From Eubacteriales bacterium (GTDB lineage: Bacteria > Bacillota > Clostridia > Peptostreptococcales > Anaerovoracaceae), in contig JAQXJR010000029.1 of assembly GCA_029009055.1 (NCBI GenBank), positions 1 through 62,235 on the forward strand: 62,235 bases of DNA, given 5' to 3'. Position numbers and translations under genes: made by a program. The notes beneath the pieces are model-generated. The model was not told where the DNA came from. It saw only the letters and a program-made list of their open reading frames with translations, and did not search any database. This document shows positions 51,454 to 59,532 of this stretch, piece by piece (position 1 is the first letter of the stretch; each line of letters begins with the position of its first letter).

Positions 51454-54207
51454 TTATTTATGTTCATCCTCTACGAGTTTCTGGTACATTTTCATGAGCT
51501 CAGCCACACAGTCAGCTTCGGACATGGAAGTGTTGAACCCGTACGCTCTCATTACAGCAAGGTCATTCGCCTGGTGTGCCTTTCTAAGTTCCGGCGGCAT
51601 GGTCAGCGGGTCGTACAGGTCCGCCAAAGACGAATCCGGATACAGGTCCCTGGCATCCAAGATTCCCTGCGCGGTCTTCTCTATCTTCTCCCGCTGAGCA
51701 TCGGTAGGAGAAGGCCAAGGAAAATTATTATATACGATATCCTTGGAATATCTGTAGTCACTCTTTAACCTACCGCAAACAACACGCATCCAGGACATGT
51801 GGACATTAGATTCCAGAATTCCAAAATGATACTTAGTAGCATCTGGAATAATTTGCACTTGATTAGTCGGAATAGTATCTCCATGGTAATATGCCATCGG
51901 AATATATCTTCTCCTCTCCCCTGAAACCATAGGTAAAGCGATGTAGTTTTCCGGATTATTTGTATCCCTGAATGTCGTTGGTGTTTCCGCAAGGCGTTGG
52001 GTTCCCTTATCCTTCATTTTCAATCTATTTTCACGGCATTGATTCACACGATTCAAGACAGCTTTATTTGCTTTAATTTCAGATGGAGACACATTAACAA
52101 GCCAAAGAACATATCTTTCTTTATTATGTAAAAGCTCTTTTCCGCCAACAAGCTTTTTTATGTGTTTAAATGAGCCGAATTTGACAAGGTCATCAGATTC
52201 AATCTTTAAGGCATCGCCATCAAGAGGAACGTTGCCGTTTTTCATAGGCAAAACATTGCATAAAGGCTTTGATCTACCGGTTACAAAAACGTCTGGTGCA
52301 TCAATTAAATATCCATTAATATGAGAAACCTGGTGCATACTACCATTGTTGTCAAAAAGATATTTATTGTTATTATCTAATAAAGAGAATCCGATAATAA
52401 CACAATGAACATGGGCCTTATTAGTTGCTTCACTGTCCCATATAAACGTTTGATACGCAAAGATAATGTTAACATGAAATTTTTCTATCATATCATTCCA
52501 TAACGCAGGAACCTGCTCTCCTTGTGTAATCGAATTCGTAGATACGAACGCAACATGTATGTCAGTGTTTTGGATATACAACCCTGCCTTTTTATACCAG
52601 CATGCAACATAATCAATATCTTTGTAAGAAAAGAATTTAGATACATCTTCAATCTGTTCTTTCGTACGATATCTTCGTCCCGCAAATGGGGGATTTCCCA
52701 AAACATATGTACAATCTTTTGCTGGGATGACATCGTTCCAATCCATGCGAAGAGCATTGCCCTCCACTATGTTCGCGTTCGTCTTAAGCGGCAGGAAATC
52801 CATCTGCATGGAAACTATCTCGGCAGTGCGCTGCATCATCTGGGACTCAGCTATCCACAGGGCTGTCTTTGCTACGGAAACAGCGAAATCATTTATCTCT
52901 ATGCCGTGGAACTGGGAGATAGACACCTTAATAGGGTCCAGGACATCGCCCATGACGATCTGACCGCCCCTGAGCTCTATCAGGACCTCGTTCTCCAGCC
53001 TGCGAAGCGAGAGATAGGTCTCAGTCAGGAAATTTCCGCTGCCTGCCGCTGGGTCCAGGAACTGAAGAGACGCCAGCTTATCTTGATACTCCAGCAAGCG
53101 CTTCCTCTTAGTATTCGCGACCTTGATGTCACCTATCTCCTCCAGCTCAGCCTTCAGGTCGTCCAGGAAAAGCGGGTCTATGACCTTATGGATGTTCTCC
53201 AGGCTGGTGTAATGCATACCACCGCTCCTACGAGTCTCCTTATTCAGCGTGCTCTCGAACACGGCGCCGAAGATGGTCGGGCTGATTTGAGCCCAGTCGA
53301 AGTTCTCGCTCGCGTTCACCAGGATAAGGTCGCGCGTCTCCTCAGTGATTGGCGGAATCTCTATCCTCTCATCAGCGAATAAGCCGCCGTTAACGTAAGG
53401 GAAAGCAGCAAGCTCCGGGTCGTCGTCAGCCAGGTATGGGTCACGGTCTTCAGGCTTCTCATCCAGCACGCGGAAGAGGTCTATAAGAGCTTTACGCATC
53501 TGATGGGCCGGGAATTTCTCCAGATAGTCGTGGAACATAGTGTGGCTGCCGAACAGACCAGCATCCTCAGCGTAGAGGCAGAATACTATGCGGACGCAGA
53601 GGATATTCAGACTTCTCAGGGACTCCGGGTCTTCCGGGTCGCGATACTGCTTCAGCAAAGCGTCATAGATGAGTCCGACTATGTCGCCCGCCTTCATGGA
53701 TACTTCTACTTCGTGGGATATCTGTTTCACGTCCTTACGCACCATGAAGTCGAACAGCTTATACTTATCCTGAAGCTCAGAAAGGGCGACTTTCGTCGGC
53801 ACAGGCTGCTGCTCGTGCATGTTATATATCCAGATCTCTTGGAAATTGGACGTGATGATCCAGTTAGCCTTCTCGTCCACACCCAGGCAGTTATCGTAGT
53901 ACTTAGCCTGCTCGTACGGCGTCATGCCGTCATGACCGGCCTGAGCCTTATCCAAGGCTATGCCTTTGCTCTTCTGTTCGATAAGGACGTGAGTCTCAGG
54001 TATGTAAGCGTCTATTCGCTTAGTATGGCCGTCTGTCCCCTTCACCTTCTTCTCGAACGTGACGCGGTCCGTGACGTCAGACATGCCGAGGATGTCCTGG
54101 AGGAAATCTATCCAGTAGGACCTGCCTTCCTCGTCCTCGTTCCCGTCCCTCTTCATCCATTTATTTATAAATTTATGCGCAGCTTCCCGCTGCTCTAAGT
54201 CTGTCAT
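51454..54207 (-). CDS. MmeI-like type IIL restriction-modification protein
   Basis: Single-chain restriction-modification enzyme of 917 aa. An N-terminal nuclease domain has D66 and E77-Q-K79 (RIDAYIPETHVLIEQKSKG), the D-(X)10-ExK pattern of MmeI. A helical linker follows, then an adenine methyltransferase with DPAAGSGNF (D385) and NPPF (505-508), a target recognition domain and a C-terminal helical segment. ATG at 54207 with AGGAG upstream. Residues from about 490 to 815 (roughly 51760-52740) are much more AT-rich and use different codons than both ends, suggesting replacement of the recognition half. No separate restriction gene is needed. A GIY-YIG-like gene lies 12 bases upstream. Confidence 0.88.
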   Translation of the reverse strand: MTDLEQREAAHKFINKWMKRDGNEDEEGRSYWIDFLQDILGMSDVTDRVTFEKKVKGTDGHTKRIDAYIPETHVLIEQKSKGIALDKAQAGHDGMTPYEQAKYYDNCLGVDEKANWIITSNFQEIWIYNMHEQQPVPTKVALSELQDKYKLFDFMVRKDVKQISHEVEVSMKAGDIVGLIYDALLKQYRDPEDPESLRSLNILCVRIVFCLYAEDAGLFGSHTMFHDYLEKFPAHQMRKALIDLFRVLDEKPEDRDPYLADDDPELAAFPYVNGGLFADERIEIPPITEETRDLILVNASENFDWAQISPTIFGAVFESTLNKETRRSGGMHYTSLENIHKVIDPLFLDDLKAELEEIGDIKVANTKRKRLLEYQDKLASLQFLDPAAGSGNFLTETYLSLRRLENEVLIELRGGQIVMGDVLDPIKVSISQFHGIEINDFAVSVAKTALWIAESQMMQRTAEIVSMQMDFLPLKTNANIVEGNALRMDWNDVIPAKDCTYVLGNPPFAGRRYRTKEQIEDVSKFFSYKDIDYVACWYKKAGLYIQNTDIHVAFVSTNSITQGEQVPALWNDMIEKFHVNIIFAYQTFIWDSEATNKAHVHCVIIGFSLLDNNNKYLFDNNGSMHQVSHINGYLIDAPDVFVTGRSKPLCNVLPMKNGNVPLDGDALKIESDDLVKFGSFKHIKKLVGGKELLHNKERYVLWLVNVSPSEIKANKAVLNRVNQCRENRLKMKDKGTQRLAETPTTFRDTNNPENYIALPMVSGERRRYIPMAYYHGDTIPTNQVQIIPDATKYHFGILESNVHMSWMRVVCGRLKSDYRYSKDIVYNNFPWPSPTDAQREKIEKTAQGILDARDLYPDSSLADLYDPLTMPPELRKAHQANDLAVMRAYGFNTSMSEADCVAELMKMYQKLVEDEHK

Positions 54208-54219
54208 AAATTGCTCCTG

Positions 54220-54567
54220 TTACCTCTTCTTCATCGGCCTCATTGGAAGCGCTTCCGGATGCTCATCTAGAAATTCCAAGCGCAGGATCTCCAGATCATC
54301 TGTATGATCCTCGGTTGGATCTTTATAATCCAGAACCTTTTCCACGGACCATGAGAAAGAAGCCGGATCGTCCGTGTACATTTCCTGCATGTCCCTGTTC
54401 CTCCATGTACCTAACTTAAGCTGAAAACTGGTGCTGTTATAATCCGCCTTCAGATCGCTGGAAACGATGTACCACATGTGTTCCCCGCTCTTCCAGCATG
54501 CTATCCCCATTTCTGGGTGTCTATTTGCGTACTCTTCTTTCAGTATTTTCTTTTGTTCCTTATCCAT
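54220..54567 (-). CDS. Small GIY-YIG-like protein
   Basis: Protein of 115 aa. The pattern MGIACWKSGEHMWYIVSS, DLKADYNSTSFQLKLGTW, NRDMQEMYTDD and VEKVLDYKDPTEDHTDDLE resembles small stand-alone GIY-YIG-family proteins in which G-I-x...W-Y-I replaces GIY-YIG. The catalytic Arg and Glu of true nucleases are not obvious, so activity is doubtful. It lies 12 bases before the MmeI-like gene and is probably cotranscribed, but a link to the RM system is only inferred from position. Confidence 0.5.
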   Translation of the reverse strand: MDKEQKKILKEEYANRHPEMGIACWKSGEHMWYIVSSDLKADYNSTSFQLKLGTWRNRDMQEMYTDDPASFSWSVEKVLDYKDPTEDHTDDLEILRLEFLDEHPEALPMRPMKKR

Positions 54568-54570
54568 AGT

Positions 54571-54754
54571 TTAATATTTTCCCTTATAATTCTGATTTGT
54601 CTTTGATTTGTTGATCGAATAACTCGCCGCGGACGCAATAGCGCAGAGCACAGCATTTGCTACCCATAGAGGCTTATATGTCCCGAATTGCTCAGCGCAT
54701 ATACCCCCGAAAGACGAGCTTAAGAAGGCTCCGACCTGGTATAAGTAGAAAGAG
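54571..54754 (-). pseudogene. C-terminal fragment of an MFS transporter
   Basis: A frame ending in TAA at 54571-54573 reads [50 protein letters not shown]. This looks like the last helix and tail of a major facilitator exporter. It lacks any start codon and merges on its 5' side, in a different frame, with a UvrA-like fragment: the junction falls in the shared TACTTATACCAGG stretch near 54735-54750. Confidence 0.65.
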
Positions 54755-54944
54755 ACTCCAGATACCTTCTGGAGCCTTCAGCATAAAGAACGCCGAGGTC
54801 CAGAGACGATTTACCTGAGCCCGAAACGCCAGCGATCCCAACTATATTATTTAATGGTATGTCCATGTCCACATTCTTCAGGTTGTGGACCCTGGCGCCT
54901 CTTATTTCTATTTTCTTAGGAGATTCCGTACGTTCTCCGCTCAT
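54720..54944 (-). pseudogene. N-terminal fragment of a UvrA-like ATPase
   Basis: ATG at 54944 with GGAGGAATA upstream starts a normal UvrA N-terminus: [19 protein letters not shown], the Walker A segment [10 protein letters not shown], then [17 protein letters not shown]. The frame then leaves UvrA homology and stops after four residues. Only ~70 of the family's 750-950 residues remain, so this is a deletion remnant fused to the MFS fragment. The short leader before IEIRG suggests a UvrA paralogue rather than the housekeeping gene. Confidence 0.85.
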
Positions 54945-54965
54945 TATTCCTCCAACTCTACTTCA

Positions 54966-55319
54966 TTAAAGGAGTTTCTCTTCCCACTCTGCTTCTTTAA
55001 ATCCGACCCAAACTCCCTTATCTGTGATCATCAGAGGTCTTTTCACCAGCATCCCGTCTGTAGAGAGTAAATCTATGATCTCCTGGTCAGACATTTCTTT
55101 GACCTTCTGGGATAGTCCCATCTGGCGGTACAGCTGACCGCTGGTATTGAAGAACTTCCTGGCTTCTTTTCCGCTGGCCGGGATCCATTCAGCCAGTTCC
55201 TGAGCAGTCGGATTCTCCTCCTTAATAGGTCTTATTTCATATTCAACCCCATTCGCGTCCAGCCACTTCTGAGCCTTCTTACATGTGCTGCAACGGTCGT
55301 AACAGATGAATGTATTCAT
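54966..55319 (-). CDS. ArsC/Spx family thioredoxin-fold protein
   Basis: Protein of 117 aa in the ArsC/Spx/YffB family. The N-terminal redox site is CSTCKKAQKWLDANGV (CxxC as in Spx/MgsR), followed by FFNTSGQLYRQMGL and the RPLMITDKGVWVGF C-terminal segment. It could be an RNA polymerase-binding Spx-type regulator or a small reductase; the R-P-L-M-I segment is common to both. Intact, unlike its neighbours. ATG at 55319 with GGAGGGG upstream. A TTGACA about 130 bases upstream and an 11-base palindrome CGATATTATCG (55374-55384) lie in its leader. Confidence 0.82.
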   Translation of the reverse strand: MNTFICYDRCSTCKKAQKWLDANGVEYEIRPIKEENPTAQELAEWIPASGKEARKFFNTSGQLYRQMGLSQKVKEMSDQEIIDLLSTDGMLVKRPLMITDKGVWVGFKEAEWEEKLL

Positions 55320-55871
55320 TTTCCCCTCCTATAACTACTTGATCGAGCCTGTGTCTCGTGCTGCATAAATTACCGATATTATCGATATTTATTAGCAAAG
55401 ATTTCCCATCGTTAACTCAGCTCCGTGTAAATCACGATTTCCAGCATTTGTCAAGTCGATAAAAATTTTAAAAAAGTCGTTTTTTGTAGAAAAATTCGAT
55501 AAAAATTTTAAAAACCGTTTCTATCGCCGGGGGCATCTGTCCCCGCGTTCCCGCTTTGCAAAGTCGATCCAGCAGTGATTCCATGTCCATGTCGCCATTC
55601 CGGCAACTTTCACGACATGTCCCGCTGGATTATTCAGAAAAGCCGAACATTCTTTATGCATAGTCTATACATTACAACATGCGCGATGATCAACTTGATG
55701 CTGGTGGCATTCTATGAAATCAAAAAAATATTTTTTGTAGAATAATTCTACAAAAATCGCGATTTTCTCATTTTTTGTAGAGTCGAACCACCGCGCGAGC
55801 GCAGATCGTATACGATCTGACCGAAATGCCACCATCAAAATCCCCCTCGAAATCCGCGAATAGCCAATAAA
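55320..55871. other. 552-bp palindrome-rich spacer
   Basis: No gene. Contents: a duplicated TCGATAAAAATTTTAAAAA (about 55457 and 55497); a CGGGG/CCCCG hairpin (about 55528-55545); TTTTTTGTAGA four times, one inverted so that TTTTTGTAGAAT and its complement form a perfect palindrome centred at 55744; AAAATCGCGATTTT (about 55753-55767); and CAGATCGTATACGATCTG, an 18-base perfect palindrome at 55802-55819. The outer pair TTGATG..GGTGGCATT (55695-55711) and AATGCCACCATCAA (55825-55838) encloses most of these as a ~144-base element resembling a MITE. Confidence 0.55.
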
Positions 55872-58295
55872 TTAGATTTCGATCGTAAACTTAATAATTA
55901 TCTTCTGCCCGGACTCGCTCGTAAGCGTCAGTGAAGCGTCTCCGGCGGCACCGGTCGTGCGGACGTAGGTTCCGCCCATGCCGCCTCTTAAGATAATATC
56001 GGATGGCCCAATCAACTCTATCGGCCCTGAAACCTCGGCGTGTACGGCTCCCATATAAAATGGCAGGAGATTTCCGTTCTGGTCTTTCATTCGAATCCTG
56101 ATAGCAGCTACATCGTATGTGCTGCCTTCCGTGAGGACTATGGAATCCTCACTAGCTGGAAGCCCGTCCACATCAGCCCATAGTCTTTGCTCGGTGACAG
56201 GAGACTTCACTATGGTCTTCACGACCTTGCCGTCCTTCACGGCCTCGAACTTATACTCAGCGTTCTCCTGACCCCAGTTCCCGACGTATTTCACGTAGAG
56301 CGGGTACATTTCGGACGGCTTCATGTGGTATTCCAGCACCAGGACTGCCGCCTTCCGCATGAGGTCAGCCGGCAGGTGGTCAGACCCGTGGATAGCCGCG
56401 TAATTCAGGAGGTCCTTAACAGAGCGTTCCTGCCTCGGCTGGAACCCCTCAGCCCTAAGAGCTTCGCCGACATAATCGTCTACTAAGATAGGCGGATGCG
56501 CGAGGGCCGGGTACTTAGATCCCTTAGGCGTTAGGTCGCAAACTTTCTTACCATTTCTAGAGAACCTGACATAGTCAGCGTTCGTGAACGCGTATACCTC
56601 ACCGCAGAGTCCCGCCTGGTGCTCGCCTATATCCATGGTCGAAGAGACAGCGAACATCGGGTGCTCGCCTTGCTGTGACTCATATACAGCCGCCGCAGGC
56701 TTAGGATTTCTAAACATGTCGAGCACGCCGTGATAGCAGATCCTGTCACCGCTTCCGAAGTCTTTATGCGTGTTATAATCAGCGAAACACCAGCCGTATC
56801 CTCCCGCTATGTTACCGCTGGCAGCGATGTCATTAAGCACTCGCGCGTGCCTTAAGGCGTGTGACAAGCGGTGGTCCTCGCTATCGAAGCTCTTAGTCGG
56901 GTACATGTGTCCGTTATATTCCGATACGAGATAGCCCCGGCTCATGTCAGGCGTTACCTTATCCTTCGACTTCACGCCGGCGTTCTTCCCGTTATGGCTG
57001 AAGTCGTTATAAGTATACACATCCTCCAGGAAAGAGCTTTTCTCTAAATACCGAACTCCCCCTGTCTGCCTGGTCGGATCCAATTCCCGCGCGACAGCGT
57101 TCGTCTTAGCATATAATTCATCGTCATCCTGGGACTCGTTTATCCTAACGCCCCAGAGAATTATAGACGGATGATTCCGATACTGGATCACCATCTCACG
57201 GACGTTCTCTACAGCCTGCTTCTTCCAATCCTCATCGCCTATGAACTGCCAGCCCGGCGCCTCAGTGAACACGAGAAGGCCCAGCTCATCGCACCTGTCT
57301 ATGAAGCCCTGTGTCTGTGGGTAATGCGACGTCCTGACCGCGTTCAGCCCCAGTTCCTTCTTCATTATGTCCGCGTCACGCTTCTGCTGGCACTCCGGCA
57401 TGGCATAGCCCACGTATGGGTATGACTGATGACGGTTAAGGCCGCGGATGATGGTCTTCTTCCCATTTAAGTAGAAGCCGTCAACCTTGAAAACAGCCTC
57501 TCTGAAGCCTATGCGGACTGTTTTTCTATCCAGGGCTTCTCCGCTCCCCTCATCATATAGCAAAGTCTGAAGCGTATATAGGACCGGGTCCTCTATAGAC
57601 CAGGCTTTTACATTACCAGCTTCTAAAAGCATCGCAGTCTCTAGATCATGAGCCTCTTCGCCTTTTTCGACCTGCTTTTCCGCGGTGGCAACTGCCTTAC
57701 CATCTAAATATAAAGTCTGGCTGAGCCTTAAAGAGCGGGACCGGGACGGAGAATCAGAGAGATGGACTTTGCTCCTGACCCTGCCTGTCTTAAGGGCAGG
57801 CATGGCGAATACGTCCTCTATGAATATGTTTTCCCTGACTTCGAGATAGACTTCCCGGTAGAGACCGCCGTATGTCATGTAATCTATGACCTTACCGAAC
57901 GGAGGTATATCCTGGGATTCGCGGGAATCGACCTTAACTGATATCTCATTCTGGCCAGCGTGGAGCAGCCCCGTGAGCTCGACTTTGAAAGCCGTGTAGC
58001 CGGTGTGGTGTTCCCCGGCGAGCTCTCCGTTCACGTATACCCAGGCCGAGTGGCCAGCCGCTTCTATCACGAGGAAGACCCTCTTACCTTCCCAGGCGGG
58101 GTCGAATTCTACAGTCTTCCTGTAACCGCAAAGCATCTGGTATATGTTCTCGTCGAAGTAGTCGTAAGGGACTTCCCTGGTCGTATGCGGGAGCCTCACG
58201 GTCTCGACGCCCGAAACTGACTCGCCCCTGCCGAATCCTTCTGTCCATTCAGGCGTAAATTTCCAACCGTTATTTATGTATATCCTGTCTTCCAT
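55872..58295 (-). CDS. Glycoside hydrolase family 2 (beta-galactosidase/glucuronidase-like)
   Basis: GH2 enzyme of 807 aa, probably cytoplasmic (no signal peptide). The N-terminal jelly-roll sugar-binding domain contains WVYVNGELAGEHHTGYTAF and MTYGGLYREVYLEV. An immunoglobulin-like domain leads to the TIM barrel with GLNRHQSYPYVGYAMPE, acid/base Glu387 in WGVRINESQDDD and nucleophile Glu459 in YLVSEYNGHMYP. C-terminal beta-domains follow. It likely cleaves terminal beta-galactosides or related glycosides; specificity is not readable. ATG at 58295, 25 bases after the lipoprotein gene, so it may share that transcript. Confidence 0.9.
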   Translation of the reverse strand: MEDRIYINNGWKFTPEWTEGFGRGESVSGVETVRLPHTTREVPYDYFDENIYQMLCGYRKTVEFDPAWEGKRVFLVIEAAGHSAWVYVNGELAGEHHTGYTAFKVELTGLLHAGQNEISVKVDSRESQDIPPFGKVIDYMTYGGLYREVYLEVRENIFIEDVFAMPALKTGRVRSKVHLSDSPSRSRSLRLSQTLYLDGKAVATAEKQVEKGEEAHDLETAMLLEAGNVKAWSIEDPVLYTLQTLLYDEGSGEALDRKTVRIGFREAVFKVDGFYLNGKKTIIRGLNRHQSYPYVGYAMPECQQKRDADIMKKELGLNAVRTSHYPQTQGFIDRCDELGLLVFTEAPGWQFIGDEDWKKQAVENVREMVIQYRNHPSIILWGVRINESQDDDELYAKTNAVARELDPTRQTGGVRYLEKSSFLEDVYTYNDFSHNGKNAGVKSKDKVTPDMSRGYLVSEYNGHMYPTKSFDSEDHRLSHALRHARVLNDIAASGNIAGGYGWCFADYNTHKDFGSGDRICYHGVLDMFRNPKPAAAVYESQQGEHPMFAVSSTMDIGEHQAGLCGEVYAFTNADYVRFSRNGKKVCDLTPKGSKYPALAHPPILVDDYVGEALRAEGFQPRQERSVKDLLNYAAIHGSDHLPADLMRKAAVLVLEYHMKPSEMYPLYVKYVGNWGQENAEYKFEAVKDGKVVKTIVKSPVTEQRLWADVDGLPASEDSIVLTEGSTYDVAAIRIRMKDQNGNLLPFYMGAVHAEVSGPIELIGPSDIILRGGMGGTYVRTTGAAGDASLTLTSESGQKIIIKFTIEI

Positions 58296-58320
58296 GCCGC
58301 AACCTTACTGCCCTATGTTC

Positions 58321-58971
58321 CTATTCTACCTTATCTATCAGCTTCTTATCTATGATCTGAAAATTAGCCCTGTGGATATAGAGCGGCTTTCCGTCTACAG
58401 AAAGCTTCGTGAACTTCGGCAGGTCGTCCGCTACTTCCCAGTAGATCTTATCGCCGCTGAAAGCGTATATAGGCGTACCCATTTGCGACTTAATAACTAC
58501 GACGCGGGATTTACCGATCTTATTCTTTATTTTATTAATGGATTTAGCGAAAACAGCGTTATTCAGCGGGTTTCCATTATCGTCTGACTCTATGGTATCC
58601 GCCGTGAAATCATAGTCCGGCTTCAGCCTGGTGTCGTAGAATATGCATGTGTCGCCGCAGGACTCCACGTCCTTACCGTCTATGGTGATGGAGATTACGG
58701 ACGATTCAGTCTTAACTTCCTGCCAGCTGTCGTCGGAGTAAATGGTGTCCTTTACGACATTCGGCTCTATGGAGATCTTCTTACCGTGTGTTTTCAGTGT
58801 GAGATGACCGTAATTATCGAATGTGTCGATATAGTACTCGTTTCCGGAAATCCGACCCTTAAGGTCTGAGATCTTATGGCTGACGCTGGCGCAGCCTGAG
58901 AGCGCCGCCGCGACCATAATAGCCGCGAGTGACAGGATGACAGCTTTTCTAATGTTAAGTTTCTTACTCAT
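58321..58971 (-). CDS. DUF5052-type lipoprotein
   Basis: Secreted lipoprotein of 216 aa. The signal peptide (KLNIRKAVILSLAAIMVAAA) ends at lipobox LSGC. The mature part matches DUF5052: NEYYIDTFDNYGHLTLKTHG, SVISITIDGKDVESCGDTC, SRVVVIKSQMGTPIYAFSG and IYWEVADDLPKFTKL, closing with LYIHRANFQIIDKKLI. Function unknown. I place the start at ATG 58971, since AAGGAG lies six bases upstream; an ATG at 58977 sits too close to it. It overlaps the trmL stop by 8 bases, so trmL and this gene are coupled. Confidence 0.85.
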   Translation of the reverse strand: MSKKLNIRKAVILSLAAIMVAAALSGCASVSHKISDLKGRISGNEYYIDTFDNYGHLTLKTHGKKISIEPNVVKDTIYSDDSWQEVKTESSVISITIDGKDVESCGDTCIFYDTRLKPDYDFTADTIESDDNGNPLNNAVFAKSINKIKNKIGKSRVVVIKSQMGTPIYAFSGDKIYWEVADDLPKFTKLSVDGKPLYIHRANFQIIDKKLIDKVE

Positions 58972-59473
58972 TTCCATGCTCCTTCCAGTGAAGTTTATGC
59001 AGCTCGCCGAACTGTTCCATGCCCGGCCATCCGTTCTGCCTTAATGCCTCATAAAGCACTATGGCGACGGAATTGCAAAGATTTAACGACCTTTCATTTT
59101 CCATCATCGGTATGCGGATGCAGTCTTCCTCATGGTCCACCAGGATCTGCTCCGGTATCCCCGAACTCTCTGGCCCGAACATGATATAGTCATCCGGCCC
59201 GAACTCTACATCCGTGTAGACCTGGTGAGCCTTAGTCGTAGCCAGCCAGACCTTCTTATCCCCCACAGACTTGCGGAAATCCTCATAGCAGTCGTGAACG
59301 GTCATGTCCAGCCTCGGCCAGTAATCCATCCCCGCCCGCTTTATGTATTTATCAGACAGCACGAAACCGAGCGGCCTTATGAGATGCAGCCTGGAGCCCG
59401 ACGCCACGCAGGTCCTTCCTATGTTCCCCGTGTTATACGGTATCTCCGGCTGATACATAACTATGTTTATCAT
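58964..59473 (-). CDS. trmL: tRNA (cytidine(34)-2'-O)-methyltransferase TrmL
   Basis: SPOUT methyltransferase that 2'-O-methylates the wobble base of tRNA-Leu isoacceptors, 169 aa. Motifs: YNTGNIGRTCVASGSRLHLI at the N-terminus, KRAGMDYW, the SAM-binding knot FGPESSGIPEQIL, and IPMMENERSLNLCNSVAIVL. Start: two adjacent ATGs at 59476 and 59473 follow AGGAGAGA; spacing favours 59473. A GCAAAGC/GCTTTGC hairpin lies upstream. The 3' end overlaps the lipoprotein gene. Confidence 0.95.
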   Translation of the reverse strand: MINIVMYQPEIPYNTGNIGRTCVASGSRLHLIRPLGFVLSDKYIKRAGMDYWPRLDMTVHDCYEDFRKSVGDKKVWLATTKAHQVYTDVEFGPDDYIMFGPESSGIPEQILVDHEEDCIRIPMMENERSLNLCNSVAIVLYEALRQNGWPGMEQFGELHKLHWKEHGNE

Positions 59474-59532
59474 CATTCTCTCCTGATTTATATAGCAAAG
59501 CTGACTGCGCCTGTCCCGCTTTGCGCCATCCG

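Noticed and set aside
52522-54198. Long + strand frames (286 and 231 codons) across the MmeI-like gene
   Set aside because: The minus-strand gene has DPAAGSGNF, NPPF and ExK motifs at the right spacing; the + strand frames have none and no ribosome binding sites.
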